64,000 bases of DNA from contig NZ_KB849799.1 in assembly GCF_000369065.1 (NCBI RefSeq), forward strand, positions 147,763-211,762. The letters run 5' to 3'. This document shows, in pieces, positions 55,140 to 63,757 of the stretch (within the stretch, counting starts at the first letter, position 1; each line of letters starts with the position of its first letter). The notes under the pieces were generated by a model, which worked only from the letters and a program-made list of their open reading frames with translations, had not been told where the DNA came from and did not search any database. The position numbers were made by a program, and so were the translations under genes. Origin of the DNA: Acinetobacter haemolyticus CIP 64.3 = MTCC 9819. Its GTDB lineage: Bacteria > Pseudomonadota > Gammaproteobacteria > Pseudomonadales > Moraxellaceae.

Positions 55140-55844
55140 TTAAACTGCCTCCATGCTTAAAGTTTTTTGTTCGATACGTTTTTCAGGTGAAGCATTCAAA
55201 ATAATGCGATTCACATAAATCCCTGGTAAATGGATTTCATCTGGATCTAATTCACCAATCTCAACGATTTGCTCCACCTCAGCGATGGTAATTTTCCCAG
55301 CCATTGCACATTCAGGATTAAAGTTCTGCGCCGTCTTACGGAATATTAAATTTCCTGCTTTATCTGCTTTATAGGCTTTAATAAGAGAAACATCAGCAGT
55401 AAGCGATTCTTCTAAAATATAGTTTTTTCCTTTGAAATTACGCTGTTCTTTGCCTTCAGCAATTAGAGTACCAACACCTGTTTGAGTATAAAATGCAGGA
55501 ATGCCAGCACCACCAGCACGTAACTTCTCAGCCAATGTCCCTTGTGGGGTAAGTTCTACCTCAAGTTCACCATTTAGATATTGACGTTCAAATTCTTTAT
55601 TTTCACCCACATAAGATGAGATCATTTTTTTGATCTGTTTAGTTTGTAATAAAATACCTAGACCAAAATCATCCACACCTGCATTGTTCGAAATACACGT
55701 CAGACCTGTTACACCGCTTTCTTTAACCGCCACAATGAGCTGTTCAGGAATTCCACATAACCCAAAACCGCCCACGGCAAGGGTTTGGTGATCAGTAACC
55801 ACATCTTTGATTGCAGCTTCAGCGCTGGCATATACCTTATTCAT
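55140..55844 (-). CDS. 3-oxoacid CoA-transferase subunit A
   Basis: A 234-residue A subunit with the glycine-rich motif [14 protein letters not shown] (about 23-36) and [26 protein letters not shown], typical of SCOT/AtoD-like enzymes. With subunit B (1 bp downstream) it makes acetoacetyl-CoA. 3-Oxoadipate CoA-transferase is similar in sequence, but the thiolase and the HMG-CoA lyase nearby favour acetoacetate. A LysR gene lies 230 bp upstream on the same strand. Confidence 0.9.
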   Translation of the reverse strand: MNKVYASAEAAIKDVVTDHQTLAVGGFGLCGIPEQLIVAVKESGVTGLTCISNNAGVDDFGLGILLQTKQIKKMISSYVGENKEFERQYLNGELEVELTPQGTLAEKLRAGGAGIPAFYTQTGVGTLIAEGKEQRNFKGKNYILEESLTADVSLIKAYKADKAGNLIFRKTAQNFNPECAMAGKITIAEVEQIVEIGELDPDEIHLPGIYVNRIILNASPEKRIEQKTLSMEAV

Positions 55845-56074
55845 TCTATTATTGTCCTATTGTCCCTTAGTGATTTAGTTTTAGCATTAGGACTAAGCGT
55901 ATAGAAGTTGATTTTTCTCAAGGATTAATGAGTTAAATTAATAAATTGATTTTTTTGGATAAATTTTATTCGCAAACAAAGAATAATTAATAAAGCTAAA
56001 CATTTGAAAATATTTGCAATAAAAATATTTATTTGAGAGTGGGAAATATAAAACCAATTTCAATAATGAGTTAT

Positions 56075-56956
56075 TTAAAATTTATACCTTTTCAATGACT
56101 GAATAAATTGTGCCGAAATATGTGATATTTCAAAATTCTTTTTATAGACGATACCAACCGTTTTGTGGATTGTCCCATCTTCCAGTTCAAGCAATACATT
56201 CTCGGTTAAATCAATATGTTTAGCAAAATGACGTGGAATCGCGCTTACCCCAATACCGTGCGCAACAAAACTGGATAATGAAGAAATCTGATGGCATTCG
56301 ATTTTCAAATCCAAAGTCATATTGTTGCGTAAACAATTTTGCTCAACTAGGTGACGAACAATTGATGGCTTTTGTAAGGTAATAAAAGGATTAGCAAACA
56401 ATTGTTGCCACGTAATACGCGCTTTGTCTGCTAAGGGATGATTTTTAGGAAGTAAGGCGAGAAAGTCTTCATCAAACAAAGGAACAAACTCTAAGCCTTC
56501 GGTCAGTTCTGGTTCAAAACAAATGCCTAACTCAAAGATACCATCTTGAACTTTTTCGATAATGGTTTCATTTGGAATATCGTGGATCGAGAAATTAAGA
56601 TTTGGATGCTCAGATAAAAAAGAATGAATCACATCGGGCAAGATCGCATGGGTAAAGAAGGGCATCGAGGCGATACTCAGCGTACCGCGATTTAACTTAA
56701 ATCGCTGTTTAACGTCATTTTCCATTTCATCCCAATTCGCCAGTAGTTTTTTTGCGTAGGGAATAAGAGATTTACCTTCTTGAGTCAATTCAACACGGCG
56801 CGTGTTGCGATTAAAGAGTTTACCGCCGAGTTCTTCCTCTAAACTTTTGATACTCAAACTTAAAGCAGATTGGCTCAAATGAAGCTCTAGTGAAGCATTG
56901 GCGTAATTTAAAGTACGTGCAAGTGCCAAAAATGCCTTTAACTGCTTAAGTGTCAT
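56075..56956 (-). CDS. LysR-family transcriptional regulator
   Basis: A 293-residue protein with N-terminal winged helix (LNYANASLELHLSQSALSLSI, residues about 16-36) and a LysR substrate-binding domain. It is on the same strand as, and upstream of, the CoA-transferase genes, and may control them, although LysR regulators are more often divergent from their targets. Effector unknown. Confidence 0.88.
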   Translation of the reverse strand: MTLKQLKAFLALARTLNYANASLELHLSQSALSLSIKSLEEELGGKLFNRNTRRVELTQEGKSLIPYAKKLLANWDEMENDVKQRFKLNRGTLSIASMPFFTHAILPDVIHSFLSEHPNLNFSIHDIPNETIIEKVQDGIFELGICFEPELTEGLEFVPLFDEDFLALLPKNHPLADKARITWQQLFANPFITLQKPSIVRHLVEQNCLRNNMTLDLKIECHQISSLSSFVAHGIGVSAIPRHFAKHIDLTENVLLELEDGTIHKTVGIVYKKNFEISHISAQFIQSLKRYKF

Positions 56957-57114
56957 CTCTTTCCCTGAGTGAAGTTGTTGAATAGCTCTAATTTATCGTA
57001 AAAATCAGCTAAATGTTATTTTAGACATTATTTTTCAAAGAAAAGTTGATCTATACAGTAAATAAAAACTCCCACCATTAAAAAATAGGGGAGTTTAGTT
57101 CAAAGATTAGAGAA

Positions 57115-57546
57115 TTATACTTTTAGTTTTTTAAGCCCACGGCTCACACCATTTTGTAATGCGAATTTAACGATCAGACCAATAAATGGCACACGCCCTT
57201 TAAAGCTAATCGTATAGTCCAAACGACTGCGATTATTGCCCAGATCAGTAAACTTCATCACGCCGCGATGCGCTTTGATTGGCGCGATACCACTGGTAAT
57301 TGCGTATTCAATGAGTTCATTTTCTTTATACACCAAATTTGTTTCGACAAATGAAGGCGTCAGTGGAATAGATAGCTTACGTGCTGAGCCAACCCCATTA
57401 CGTGTATCTTGACCATCGCTCAAACGAGTCACTTTTGCTGGAGCGAAAAGTTTATTCAAATTTTCATGTTCACTGAGAATCGCAAATACCTTCTCGACAG
57501 GTGCATTGAACTCTTGAGTGATATTGACTTGTTGCATTTTTAGCAT
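57115..57546 (-). CDS. SRPBCC (START/polyketide-cyclase-like) domain protein
   Basis: A 143-residue protein with the helix-grip start VNITQEFNAPVEKVFAILSEHENLNKLF and a C-terminal helix, covering the whole SRPBCC fold. Such proteins bind hydrophobic ligands; Acinetobacter has many of unknown function. Ribosome site aagga before the ATG at 57546. It is divergent from the TonB receptor gene. Confidence 0.8.
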   Translation of the reverse strand: MLKMQQVNITQEFNAPVEKVFAILSEHENLNKLFAPAKVTRLSDGQDTRNGVGSARKLSIPLTPSFVETNLVYKENELIEYAITSGIAPIKAHRGVMKFTDLGNNRSRLDYTISFKGRVPFIGLIVKFALQNGVSRGLKKLKV

Positions 57547-57761
57547 ATCAATTCCTTTTTTTTATTTGACATAGCATATTGTCATTTTCGAAATATTAGC
57601 ATGTTTTCATTCAATCTGGCATTTTCTTTGTCGGAATATCGAGCACATTAAAAAATCAGAGATATGTAAGCGAATATGCTTGTTCAATCCAATAAAATTG
57701 TGAATACTCATGCCACAAAGTTGAAGCTATAAAATTATCTTTTTTGGGGTTAAGCAATACT

Positions 57762-59954
57762 GTGAAAACTTTTCCATTTTCTCGTTTACAAAGCGCATTA
57801 TTAGCCGTAGGTTCATTTTCTTACCTCGGATTTAGTTCAACAACAGCATATGCGGAACAAGAAAATGAGATACAACGTCTCCCAACAATTACAGTTACAG
57901 CTGAGCAAAATGCCAATCACCAGAACAGCGTAAATTTATCTGGTTTTGCTGAGCAAACCATTGCCAAAATCCCTGCATCAATCAATATTATTAATGCCGA
58001 CCTTATTGCAGATCAACACGCAAAAACGCTAAAAGATATTGTAAAAAATGATGCAGCGGTCGGCGAGGGCTACGCACCTATTGGCTATTATTCCAACTTT
58101 GTGATGCGTGGTTTTGCGCTCAATCTAGGATCAAGTTATCTACTCAATGGTAACGTGTTGAGAGGCGAACAAAACGTAGCGCTAGAAAATAAAGAACAAG
58201 TAGAAATCTTAAAAGGTATTAGCGCGATTCAAAGTGGTATGTCTACACCCGGCGGAGTTGTTAACTATGTGACTAAACGACCAAAAGACATTCGTTCAGT
58301 TACGCTAGAAACAGATAGTCAGGGTGGTTATCGTGTCGCAACAGATATCGGTGATATGCTGGGTGAAAATCAACAATTTGGCTATCGAATCAATTTAGCG
58401 CATGAAGAGATTCATCCATATGTTGAACATACCAATGGAAAGCGTTTATTTGGTTCAGTTGCTCTGGATTGGCAGATTTCTGATGATTCAAAGCTTGAGT
58501 TCGATATTGAATCACAACGCCAACGTCAGCGCTCGGTACCAGGCTATCAATTATTAGATGGGAAAACTGTACCGACTAATGTGGAATGGGATCGTTTACT
58601 GGGTTATCAAAGCTGGAGTAAACCCGTTACTAATGAGAGCCTGAATACGAGTTTAAAATATACGCATCGTCTCAATGATGATTGGACAGCAAACTTATCT
58701 GCTTCGGAAAGCCGTGTGGCCGTTGATGACTATTCAGCATTTCCATGGGGTTGTTATAGTGAGATTTGTGAATTTACAGGTTTAGGCAATACCTTTGATA
58801 AGAATGGTAACTACGATATTTATGATTTCCGCAGCCCAGATGATAGTTATTTAACAAATCAGTTTAAAACAGGGTTAAACGGCAAGTTCGCAACAGGGAC
58901 ATGGCAACATAGCTTAAATATCGAGTTATCTCATACCTATAAACGACGTGCACAATATGATGCAATCAATGAACTCGTCGGCACAGGCAACATCTATAAC
59001 AATACAGTGAACTATGCGCCTACAGATGTAGCCTTAGGCAATCGATATAAATCTCTAGATAGTCAGCAAACCGCATTAAATCTACTAGACCAAATCCGTT
59101 TTAATGACTCATGGTCTGTACTCATGGGAGGAAAAATCCTTTCTTTAGATGAAAAGGCTTATGATGCAGCGGCGAATAAGATTCGTGATACAGATTTAAA
59201 TCGATTCTTGCCACAATTTGCAGTGATGTATCAACCTTGGGAAAATACGCAAGTTTATACATCATTTAGCAAAGGTCTAAGTGATGGTGGACAAGCGCCG
59301 TGGTATGCATTCGGTAATGAAGAAAAAGGAATTGTCGGGAATGCATTTGAAACACTTGCCCCAATCAAATCCACCCAATATGAAGTGGGCATCAAACATC
59401 AATTACCATCTATGTTGCTTACAGCAGCAATATTTAATCTAGAGCAAGACCATCAATATACCAATGCTGATAATTATTACTTAACTGATGGCAAACAACA
59501 TAACATAGGCTTAGAACTAGGCCTGCAAGGTAAGATAACTGAAAATTTCGATATAACCTCAACTTTGGCACTGACGCGTTCACGCTTAAAAGAGATCAGT
59601 GTCTCTGAATATCAAGGTCATCAAACCCAAAATGTTCCGGAAGTACGTTTTGCAAGTTATTTATCGTATCAATTGCCACAAGTGGAAGGCTTAAGACTAC
59701 TGGCTGGTATGCAATACAGTTCAAGTAAATATGCTAATAAAATAGGCAGCGTAAAAGTTCCAAGCTACACAGTTTTTAATGCTGGTACTGCCTACAATTT
59801 CAAAGCTAATGGCTATGAAAATACGTTGAGATTCAATGTTGATAATCTATTCAATAAAAAATATTGGAGAGATGCAGGAAGCTTCTTTGGGGATGATTAT
59901 TTGTTCCTAGGCGCTCCACGAACCGCACAGTTGTCTTGGAATGTAAATTTTTAA
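57762..59954 (+). CDS. TonB-dependent siderophore receptor
   Basis: An outer-membrane receptor of about 730 residues. I start it at GTG 57762 because the signal peptide (LQSALLAVGSFSYLGF) follows at a normal distance; a TTG at 57744 is the alternative. The TonB box region LPTITVTAEQN, plug domain (IPASINIINADLI, YVTKRPKD) and a 22-strand barrel ending in Phe (SWNVNF) are visible. The layout is that of hydroxamate/catecholate siderophore receptors. I see no clear Fur box upstream. The genes after it are broken by an IS5 element. Confidence 0.9.
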   Translation: MKTFPFSRLQSALLAVGSFSYLGFSSTTAYAEQENEIQRLPTITVTAEQNANHQNSVNLSGFAEQTIAKIPASINIINADLIADQHAKTLKDIVKNDAAVGEGYAPIGYYSNFVMRGFALNLGSSYLLNGNVLRGEQNVALENKEQVEILKGISAIQSGMSTPGGVVNYVTKRPKDIRSVTLETDSQGGYRVATDIGDMLGENQQFGYRINLAHEEIHPYVEHTNGKRLFGSVALDWQISDDSKLEFDIESQRQRQRSVPGYQLLDGKTVPTNVEWDRLLGYQSWSKPVTNESLNTSLKYTHRLNDDWTANLSASESRVAVDDYSAFPWGCYSEICEFTGLGNTFDKNGNYDIYDFRSPDDSYLTNQFKTGLNGKFATGTWQHSLNIELSHTYKRRAQYDAINELVGTGNIYNNTVNYAPTDVALGNRYKSLDSQQTALNLLDQIRFNDSWSVLMGGKILSLDEKAYDAAANKIRDTDLNRFLPQFAVMYQPWENTQVYTSFSKGLSDGGQAPWYAFGNEEKGIVGNAFETLAPIKSTQYEVGIKHQLPSMLLTAAIFNLEQDHQYTNADNYYLTDGKQHNIGLELGLQGKITENFDITSTLALTRSRLKEISVSEYQGHQTQNVPEVRFASYLSYQLPQVEGLRLLAGMQYSSSKYANKIGSVKVPSYTVFNAGTAYNFKANGYENTLRFNVDNLFNKKYWRDAGSFFGDDYLFLGAPRTAQLSWNVNF

Positions 59955-60000
59955 TTTAAAATGGCTTGGCATATCCCATTTATGCTTAGGATCGACGTTT

Positions 60001-60168
60001 ATGAAACAATCCCCACAAAAAATTTCTATGTTATTTATATCAGCATTATTTTCTATGGACGTATTATCTAACGAACCAATTTATCCAATTGAAAAGAAAA
60101 ATTTACTAGGTTTTGTAAATTACACAGGTGATATTGTCGTTAAGCGGTTTTGTTGCACAAAGATTTGA
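60001..60168 (+). pseudogene. Truncated gene with signal peptide, behind the TonB receptor
   Basis: An ORF starting MKQSPQKISMLFISALFSM runs 48 codons to the edge of the IS5 element at 60146 and ends within it. The N-terminus looks like a signal peptide, so the lost product was probably periplasmic or outer-membrane. Its 3' part is absent on the other side of the element. It lies 46 bp behind the receptor gene and may have been its operon partner. Confidence 0.6.
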
Positions 60169-61184
60169 AATGCAAAGCGCCCCTAATTGAGCCAAATTTA
60201 AGGCGTAACTTGGGTAAGTGGTCGACCTAATTCCGTAAACCTGTTGAGGACTGCTACACGTGCATGAATTTCATTCACCTGACTAGGAAAGCTTCTTGCC
60301 ATTAATTTATCGCCTAATAATTTAATGCAATGCATCTTGGTTTCCACCAAACTTCGTCGATGATAGCCTGACCATTTTTTCCATAGTCTCCTGCCTAAAC
60401 GTTTAACTGTTCGAAGTAATTCATTTCGTTCTAGCGAGCTGATCTTTGTATCTTTCCATGGTTTCGCATTTTTTCTAGGTGGAATCACCGCATGCGCTTG
60501 CCGATCTGCAATGACCTGACGGCATTGCTTGGTGTCATAAGCTCCATCGGTATAAACAGAGTCAATCTGCTCATCTTGTGGAATCTGATCGAGTAAATCA
60601 CCAAGCACTTGTGAATCACTGACATTATTTGTAGTGAGTTGAATAGCGCGTATTTGAAGGGTTTCAGCATCTATACCAATATGTAGTTTACGCCATTGGC
60701 GACGATATTCAGGTCCATGTTTCTTGCGTTTCCATTCGCCCTCACCTAGAAACTTCATGCCTGTAGAGTCTATGAGTAGATGCAGCCCATCGCTACTTTT
60801 TTGGTAGCTGATTGCAATATCAATATGCTTTTGTCTTCTACAAAGCGTACTGTAATCTGGTGCGGTCCAATTTAATCCACAAAGTTTAATCAGACTTTGC
60901 ACAAAGCCAGTGACCATACGTAAAGATAGACGGAATAAGGATTTAATCATTAAGCAGCATTGGATAGCTGCGTCGGAGTAGGTTTGATTTCGCCCTTGTT
61001 TGCCTTTTGATGGAGCATACCATTGCGTAGCAGGATCAAACCAAATGGCAATATTTCCGCGACTCATGAGTGCTCGGTTATATGCGGGCCAATTGGTTGT
61101 GCGGTAGATTTTGTGTGTAGGCTTCTTCATTTGAAAATTATATCGCTGAAAAAGCTTTTACAGATAGGTTTGTGCAACAAAGCC
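60146..61184 (-). mobile_element. IS5-family (IS903-group-like) insertion sequence, 1039 bp
   Basis: The ends form inverted repeats beginning GGTTTTGTTGCACAAA (left) and GGCTTTGTTGCACAAA (right, reverse strand), with one difference. The flanks show no duplication: nine bases left are tcgttaagc and right gttttggat. The two flanking genes are unrelated, so the element marks a deletion or rearrangement. Length and transposase agree with the IS5 family. Confidence 0.9.
60198..61130 (-). CDS. IS5-family transposase
   Basis: A 310-residue DDE transposase. The N-terminal YNRALMSRGNIAIWFD is typical of IS903/IS5-type enzymes. The DDE residues are in LLIDSTGMKFLGEGEW (first Asp), VYTDGAYDTKQC (second Asp) and YHRRSLVETKMHCIK (Glu with Y-R-E-like motif). 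The frame is intact. It is the only gene of the element. Confidence 0.94.
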   Translation of the reverse strand: MKKPTHKIYRTTNWPAYNRALMSRGNIAIWFDPATQWYAPSKGKQGRNQTYSDAAIQCCLMIKSLFRLSLRMVTGFVQSLIKLCGLNWTAPDYSTLCRRQKHIDIAISYQKSSDGLHLLIDSTGMKFLGEGEWKRKKHGPEYRRQWRKLHIGIDAETLQIRAIQLTTNNVSDSQVLGDLLDQIPQDEQIDSVYTDGAYDTKQCRQVIADRQAHAVIPPRKNAKPWKDTKISSLERNELLRTVKRLGRRLWKKWSGYHRRSLVETKMHCIKLLGDKLMARSFPSQVNEIHARVAVLNRFTELGRPLTQVTP

Positions 61185-61484
61185 GTTTTGGATCAAGTTA
61201 AGCACTGGTGATGCACCGAGAGCTGTTAATTGTTGAATATCCGCAATAATAATTTCTCTTGCTAAATTACCATTTTCTGAAAGTTGCAATGCTAAAAGCT
61301 CGTCAACAGAAACCTCTGTAATATTCTCTTTTATCTCAAGTTTTCCTATGATCTCTTGAAAATCACCAACTAAGTTTCTATACCAACAAATTGCATTACT
61401 TTCTCCTTGAAAATTAGAATCAATAAGCTCAGAAAAAGTAGAAACCACACTAATTTGCTTGTGACCAGAAAAACTATTCTTCAT
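61158..61484 (-). pseudogene. DUF1826-like protein, 5' part only
   Basis: The gene starts at 61484 on the minus strand. About 100 native codons remain (ending near LNLIQN) before the frame enters the IS5 element and stops at 61158. The text SNAICWYRNLVGDFQEII and NLAREIIIADIQQLTALGASP resemble DUF1826 proteins, which often lie near zinc- or iron-regulated genes; function unknown. The C-terminal half is missing from the window. Confidence 0.65.
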
Positions 61485-61611
61485 TTAAGTGATAAATTCA
61501 TAAGTAAATAGGAGGCTAATCATACACTTTTCTTTAATTGCTTGAGTGCTCTTAGATGAGATCGAATAAAGTAATTTTGAATCAAATATATGCATATTTA
61601 ACAAATAGAAT

Positions 61612-61711
61612 TGAGCAAAATTATGCTCATGAAATCATGTAACAAATATTTTTGAGCAAATATATTCACAAAAAACAATTTTTATAGTATTTTTGAGAAA
61701 ATAATTGCTCA
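61612..61711. promoter_or_regulatory. Repeated TGAGCA/TGCTCA operators before hipA
   Basis: Two 18-bp palindromes, TGAGCA-N6-TGCTCA (61612-61629) and TGAGAA-N6-TGCTCA (61694-61711), and one half-site TGAGCA (61653-61658) lie within 110 bp before the toxin gene. They have the spacing expected of binding sites for the HipB-like protein, which usually represses its own operon. Confidence 0.7.
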
Positions 61712-61720
61712 TTTACATCA

Positions 61721-63052
61721 ATGAAAAAATTAACAATACAGGCTTTACTCGACCAGAATTGGTTAGATATCGCTGAACTTAAACTATTAGAACCTAAACT
61801 TGGCTCGGCAAGCGCCAGTGAATTGGTCTACGAGTTAGAATACGCAATCCAAAATCTGGACAAGCGAGATGAACATGCATGTAGTCTCTCACTTCCTGTA
61901 CAAATACTTATAAACCATGAATCTAGCTCATGGTTTGGTTTTTTGGATGATATTGTTCCTTCAGGTGCAGCACGCCGTTATTGGGTCAATTTTTTAGGCT
62001 TACAACGACTCACTTATGCTGAGCAAGATAGTATTTTATTGGAAAAGGGTGGAATTGCGCCCGTAGGAAACTTGAGAATTAAAGAAGCAGTTCCGCCCAT
62101 AAATCCTGACTCTACTTTACATTTACGCTATTTTAGTCAAAATGATGTTGCCGATCGAAATGTTGATTTTCTTGAATATGCTCAACAAATGGGCGCCATT
62201 AGTGGTGGCGCAACAGGAGCGGGTGGTGAAGCTCCCAAGTTACTGATTCGCGCGACAAAAGATCAAAATATTTGGATTGACACCTATCAACAAAACTTTG
62301 ATCAACCTGATCAACACTATTTAGTTAAATTTCCTCGAAATAATCGTAGTGAGATCGACTGCAATATTCTCAGAGCGGAATACTATTACTATCAAGAACT
62401 AAAAGAGTTAGGCTTCAATACCATTGAAACAACAGAAATGAAGCTGATCGAAGGTGAAAAATATCCATCATTATGGTTGCCAAGATTTGATGTGGAATGG
62501 CGCAATCAATGTTGGCAACGTCATGGTCTAGAATCTGTTTATTCAGTATTAAATAAGGCTTCAGGAAGTCATCTTAATCATTTTGAAGTAATAGAAAACC
62601 TATGTGATTTGCTGACTGTGATTGATTCCAATTTTGATTCCGCACAATTCATTTGTGAATGGTTACAAAGAGACTTGCTCAATATTATTTTTGGCAATTC
62701 TGATAATCACGGGCGAAATACCTCATTTCTAAAAAAATCTGGAAAAATTTCGCTTGCTCCAATTTATGATTTTGCACCAATGAAAGCTGATCCAGAAGTC
62801 GTGACAAGATCAACGACATGGGGAAGTCCTTATGAAGAAGGAGGAGAGTATCGTTGGGAGCAAACTACCCAAAAACTTGCACATTTATGCGATCCAAATT
62901 TGTCTATGAAGACATTAAAATCATTAGCAAACAATCTTGTTGGGCTAAAACAACGGTTAATTGATAAAGGTGTCTCAAAACAGATTATGGAGATGCCAGC
63001 ACTTTCATTCGATTATGTTGAAGCTAAATTAGAAAGATGGGAACTATTATGA
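61721..63052 (+). CDS. hipA: HipA-family serine/threonine kinase toxin
   Basis: A 443-residue protein of HipA length. A glycine-rich nucleotide loop (ISGGATGAGGEAPKLLI, about 159-175) precedes the catalytic motif GNSDNHGRN (about 325) and DFAPM (about 346), as in the kinase that phosphorylates glutamyl-tRNA synthetase in E. coli. Target here unknown. Gene order is toxin first, antitoxin second, the reverse of E. coli hipBA, with a 4-bp overlap. Operator repeats lie upstream. Confidence 0.88.
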   Translation: MKKLTIQALLDQNWLDIAELKLLEPKLGSASASELVYELEYAIQNLDKRDEHACSLSLPVQILINHESSSWFGFLDDIVPSGAARRYWVNFLGLQRLTYAEQDSILLEKGGIAPVGNLRIKEAVPPINPDSTLHLRYFSQNDVADRNVDFLEYAQQMGAISGGATGAGGEAPKLLIRATKDQNIWIDTYQQNFDQPDQHYLVKFPRNNRSEIDCNILRAEYYYYQELKELGFNTIETTEMKLIEGEKYPSLWLPRFDVEWRNQCWQRHGLESVYSVLNKASGSHLNHFEVIENLCDLLTVIDSNFDSAQFICEWLQRDLLNIIFGNSDNHGRNTSFLKKSGKISLAPIYDFAPMKADPEVVTRSTTWGSPYEEGGEYRWEQTTQKLAHLCDPNLSMKTLKSLANNLVGLKQRLIDKGVSKQIMEMPALSFDYVEAKLERWELL

Positions 63053-63354
63053 ATATAAAAAATCAGCCTCAAGATCGCCAGCAAGTTCTTATTGATCTAT
63101 ATATGCAGTACTTATTGAATGAAATTACCTTGGGGCAATTATTGGCGTATTTGCGAAAAAATATACTTGGCATGTCTCAGGAACAATATGCGAATTTGGT
63201 CGGTGTAAGCCGTCGGACATTAACGGACATAGAACAAGACAAAGGAAAACTCACACAATCTGTCCTAGATAAAGTATTTAAGCCACTCGGATTACAAGCA
63301 GGTCTTGTACCGACGCATGAGCATATTGTGAGGAAGATTATTAAAGAAGGATAG
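63049..63354 (+). CDS. hipB: HipB-like XRE-family antitoxin/regulator
   Basis: A 101-residue protein starting at the ATG overlapping the hipA stop; an in-frame ATG at 63037 is possible. The helix-turn-helix MSQEQYANLVGVSRRTLTDI lies in the middle with a helical N-terminal extension. It should bind the TGAGCA repeats before hipA and neutralise the toxin. The C-terminus (PTHEHIVRKIIKEG) is short. Confidence 0.85.
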   Translation: MNIKNQPQDRQQVLIDLYMQYLLNEITLGQLLAYLRKNILGMSQEQYANLVGVSRRTLTDIEQDKGKLTQSVLDKVFKPLGLQAGLVPTHEHIVRKIIKEG

Positions 63355-63471
63355 AGATTTTGATGAATCATTATTATAAATAAAAATATATTTATTAAAT
63401 TTAATAATTTATACAGATATTTTTTCAAAAAACAGTTAATTAAGTTCATGAACTAACGCTTCTAATTTTCA

Positions 63472-63514
63472 AGAATGGAAAATCAATAAAAATTTCTTAT
63501 TGACCTTCCATTCT
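63472..63514. terminator. Long hairpin after hipB
   Basis: agaatggaa (63472-63480) pairs with ttccattct (63506-63514) and tcaataa with ttattga inside. It lies about 120 bp behind hipB and may end the transcript, although no T-run follows. Confidence 0.55.
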
Positions 63515-63533
63515 AATAAAAGATATCATTCTT

Positions 63534-63545
63534 GAATGATCATTC
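63534..63545. promoter_or_regulatory. Palindromic operator candidate before the TetR fragment
   Basis: GAATGATCATTC is a perfect 12-bp palindrome, extended by partial symmetry, 17 bp before the TetR start codon. This is the usual place for an autoregulatory site. Confidence 0.6.
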
Positions 63546-63562
63546 CATAATGGTAGTTTCAA

Positions 63563-63757
63563 ATGAGACCAAAGGAGTTTGAGCAAGATGTAATAGCAGA
63601 AGCTGCTATGAAAGTATTTTGGCAGAAAGGATATGCTGGTACGAGTATTCAGGATCTAGTTGAAGGGACTGGTCTTGGTAGAGGCAGTCTTTATAACACT
63701 TTTGGAAGCAAATATGGACTTTATGAATTTTCTCTCTGTACACGACAAATTTCATAG
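63563..63757 (+). pseudogene. TetR-family regulator cut by an ISAba1-like element
   Basis: Only the DNA-binding part remains (native codons to 63733): MRPKEFEQDVIAEAAMKVFW and the helix-turn-helix GTSIQDLVEGTGLGRGSLYNTF. It then enters the insertion element and stops. The ligand domain is lost or lies beyond the window. Genes it once repressed may now be derepressed. Confidence 0.88.
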
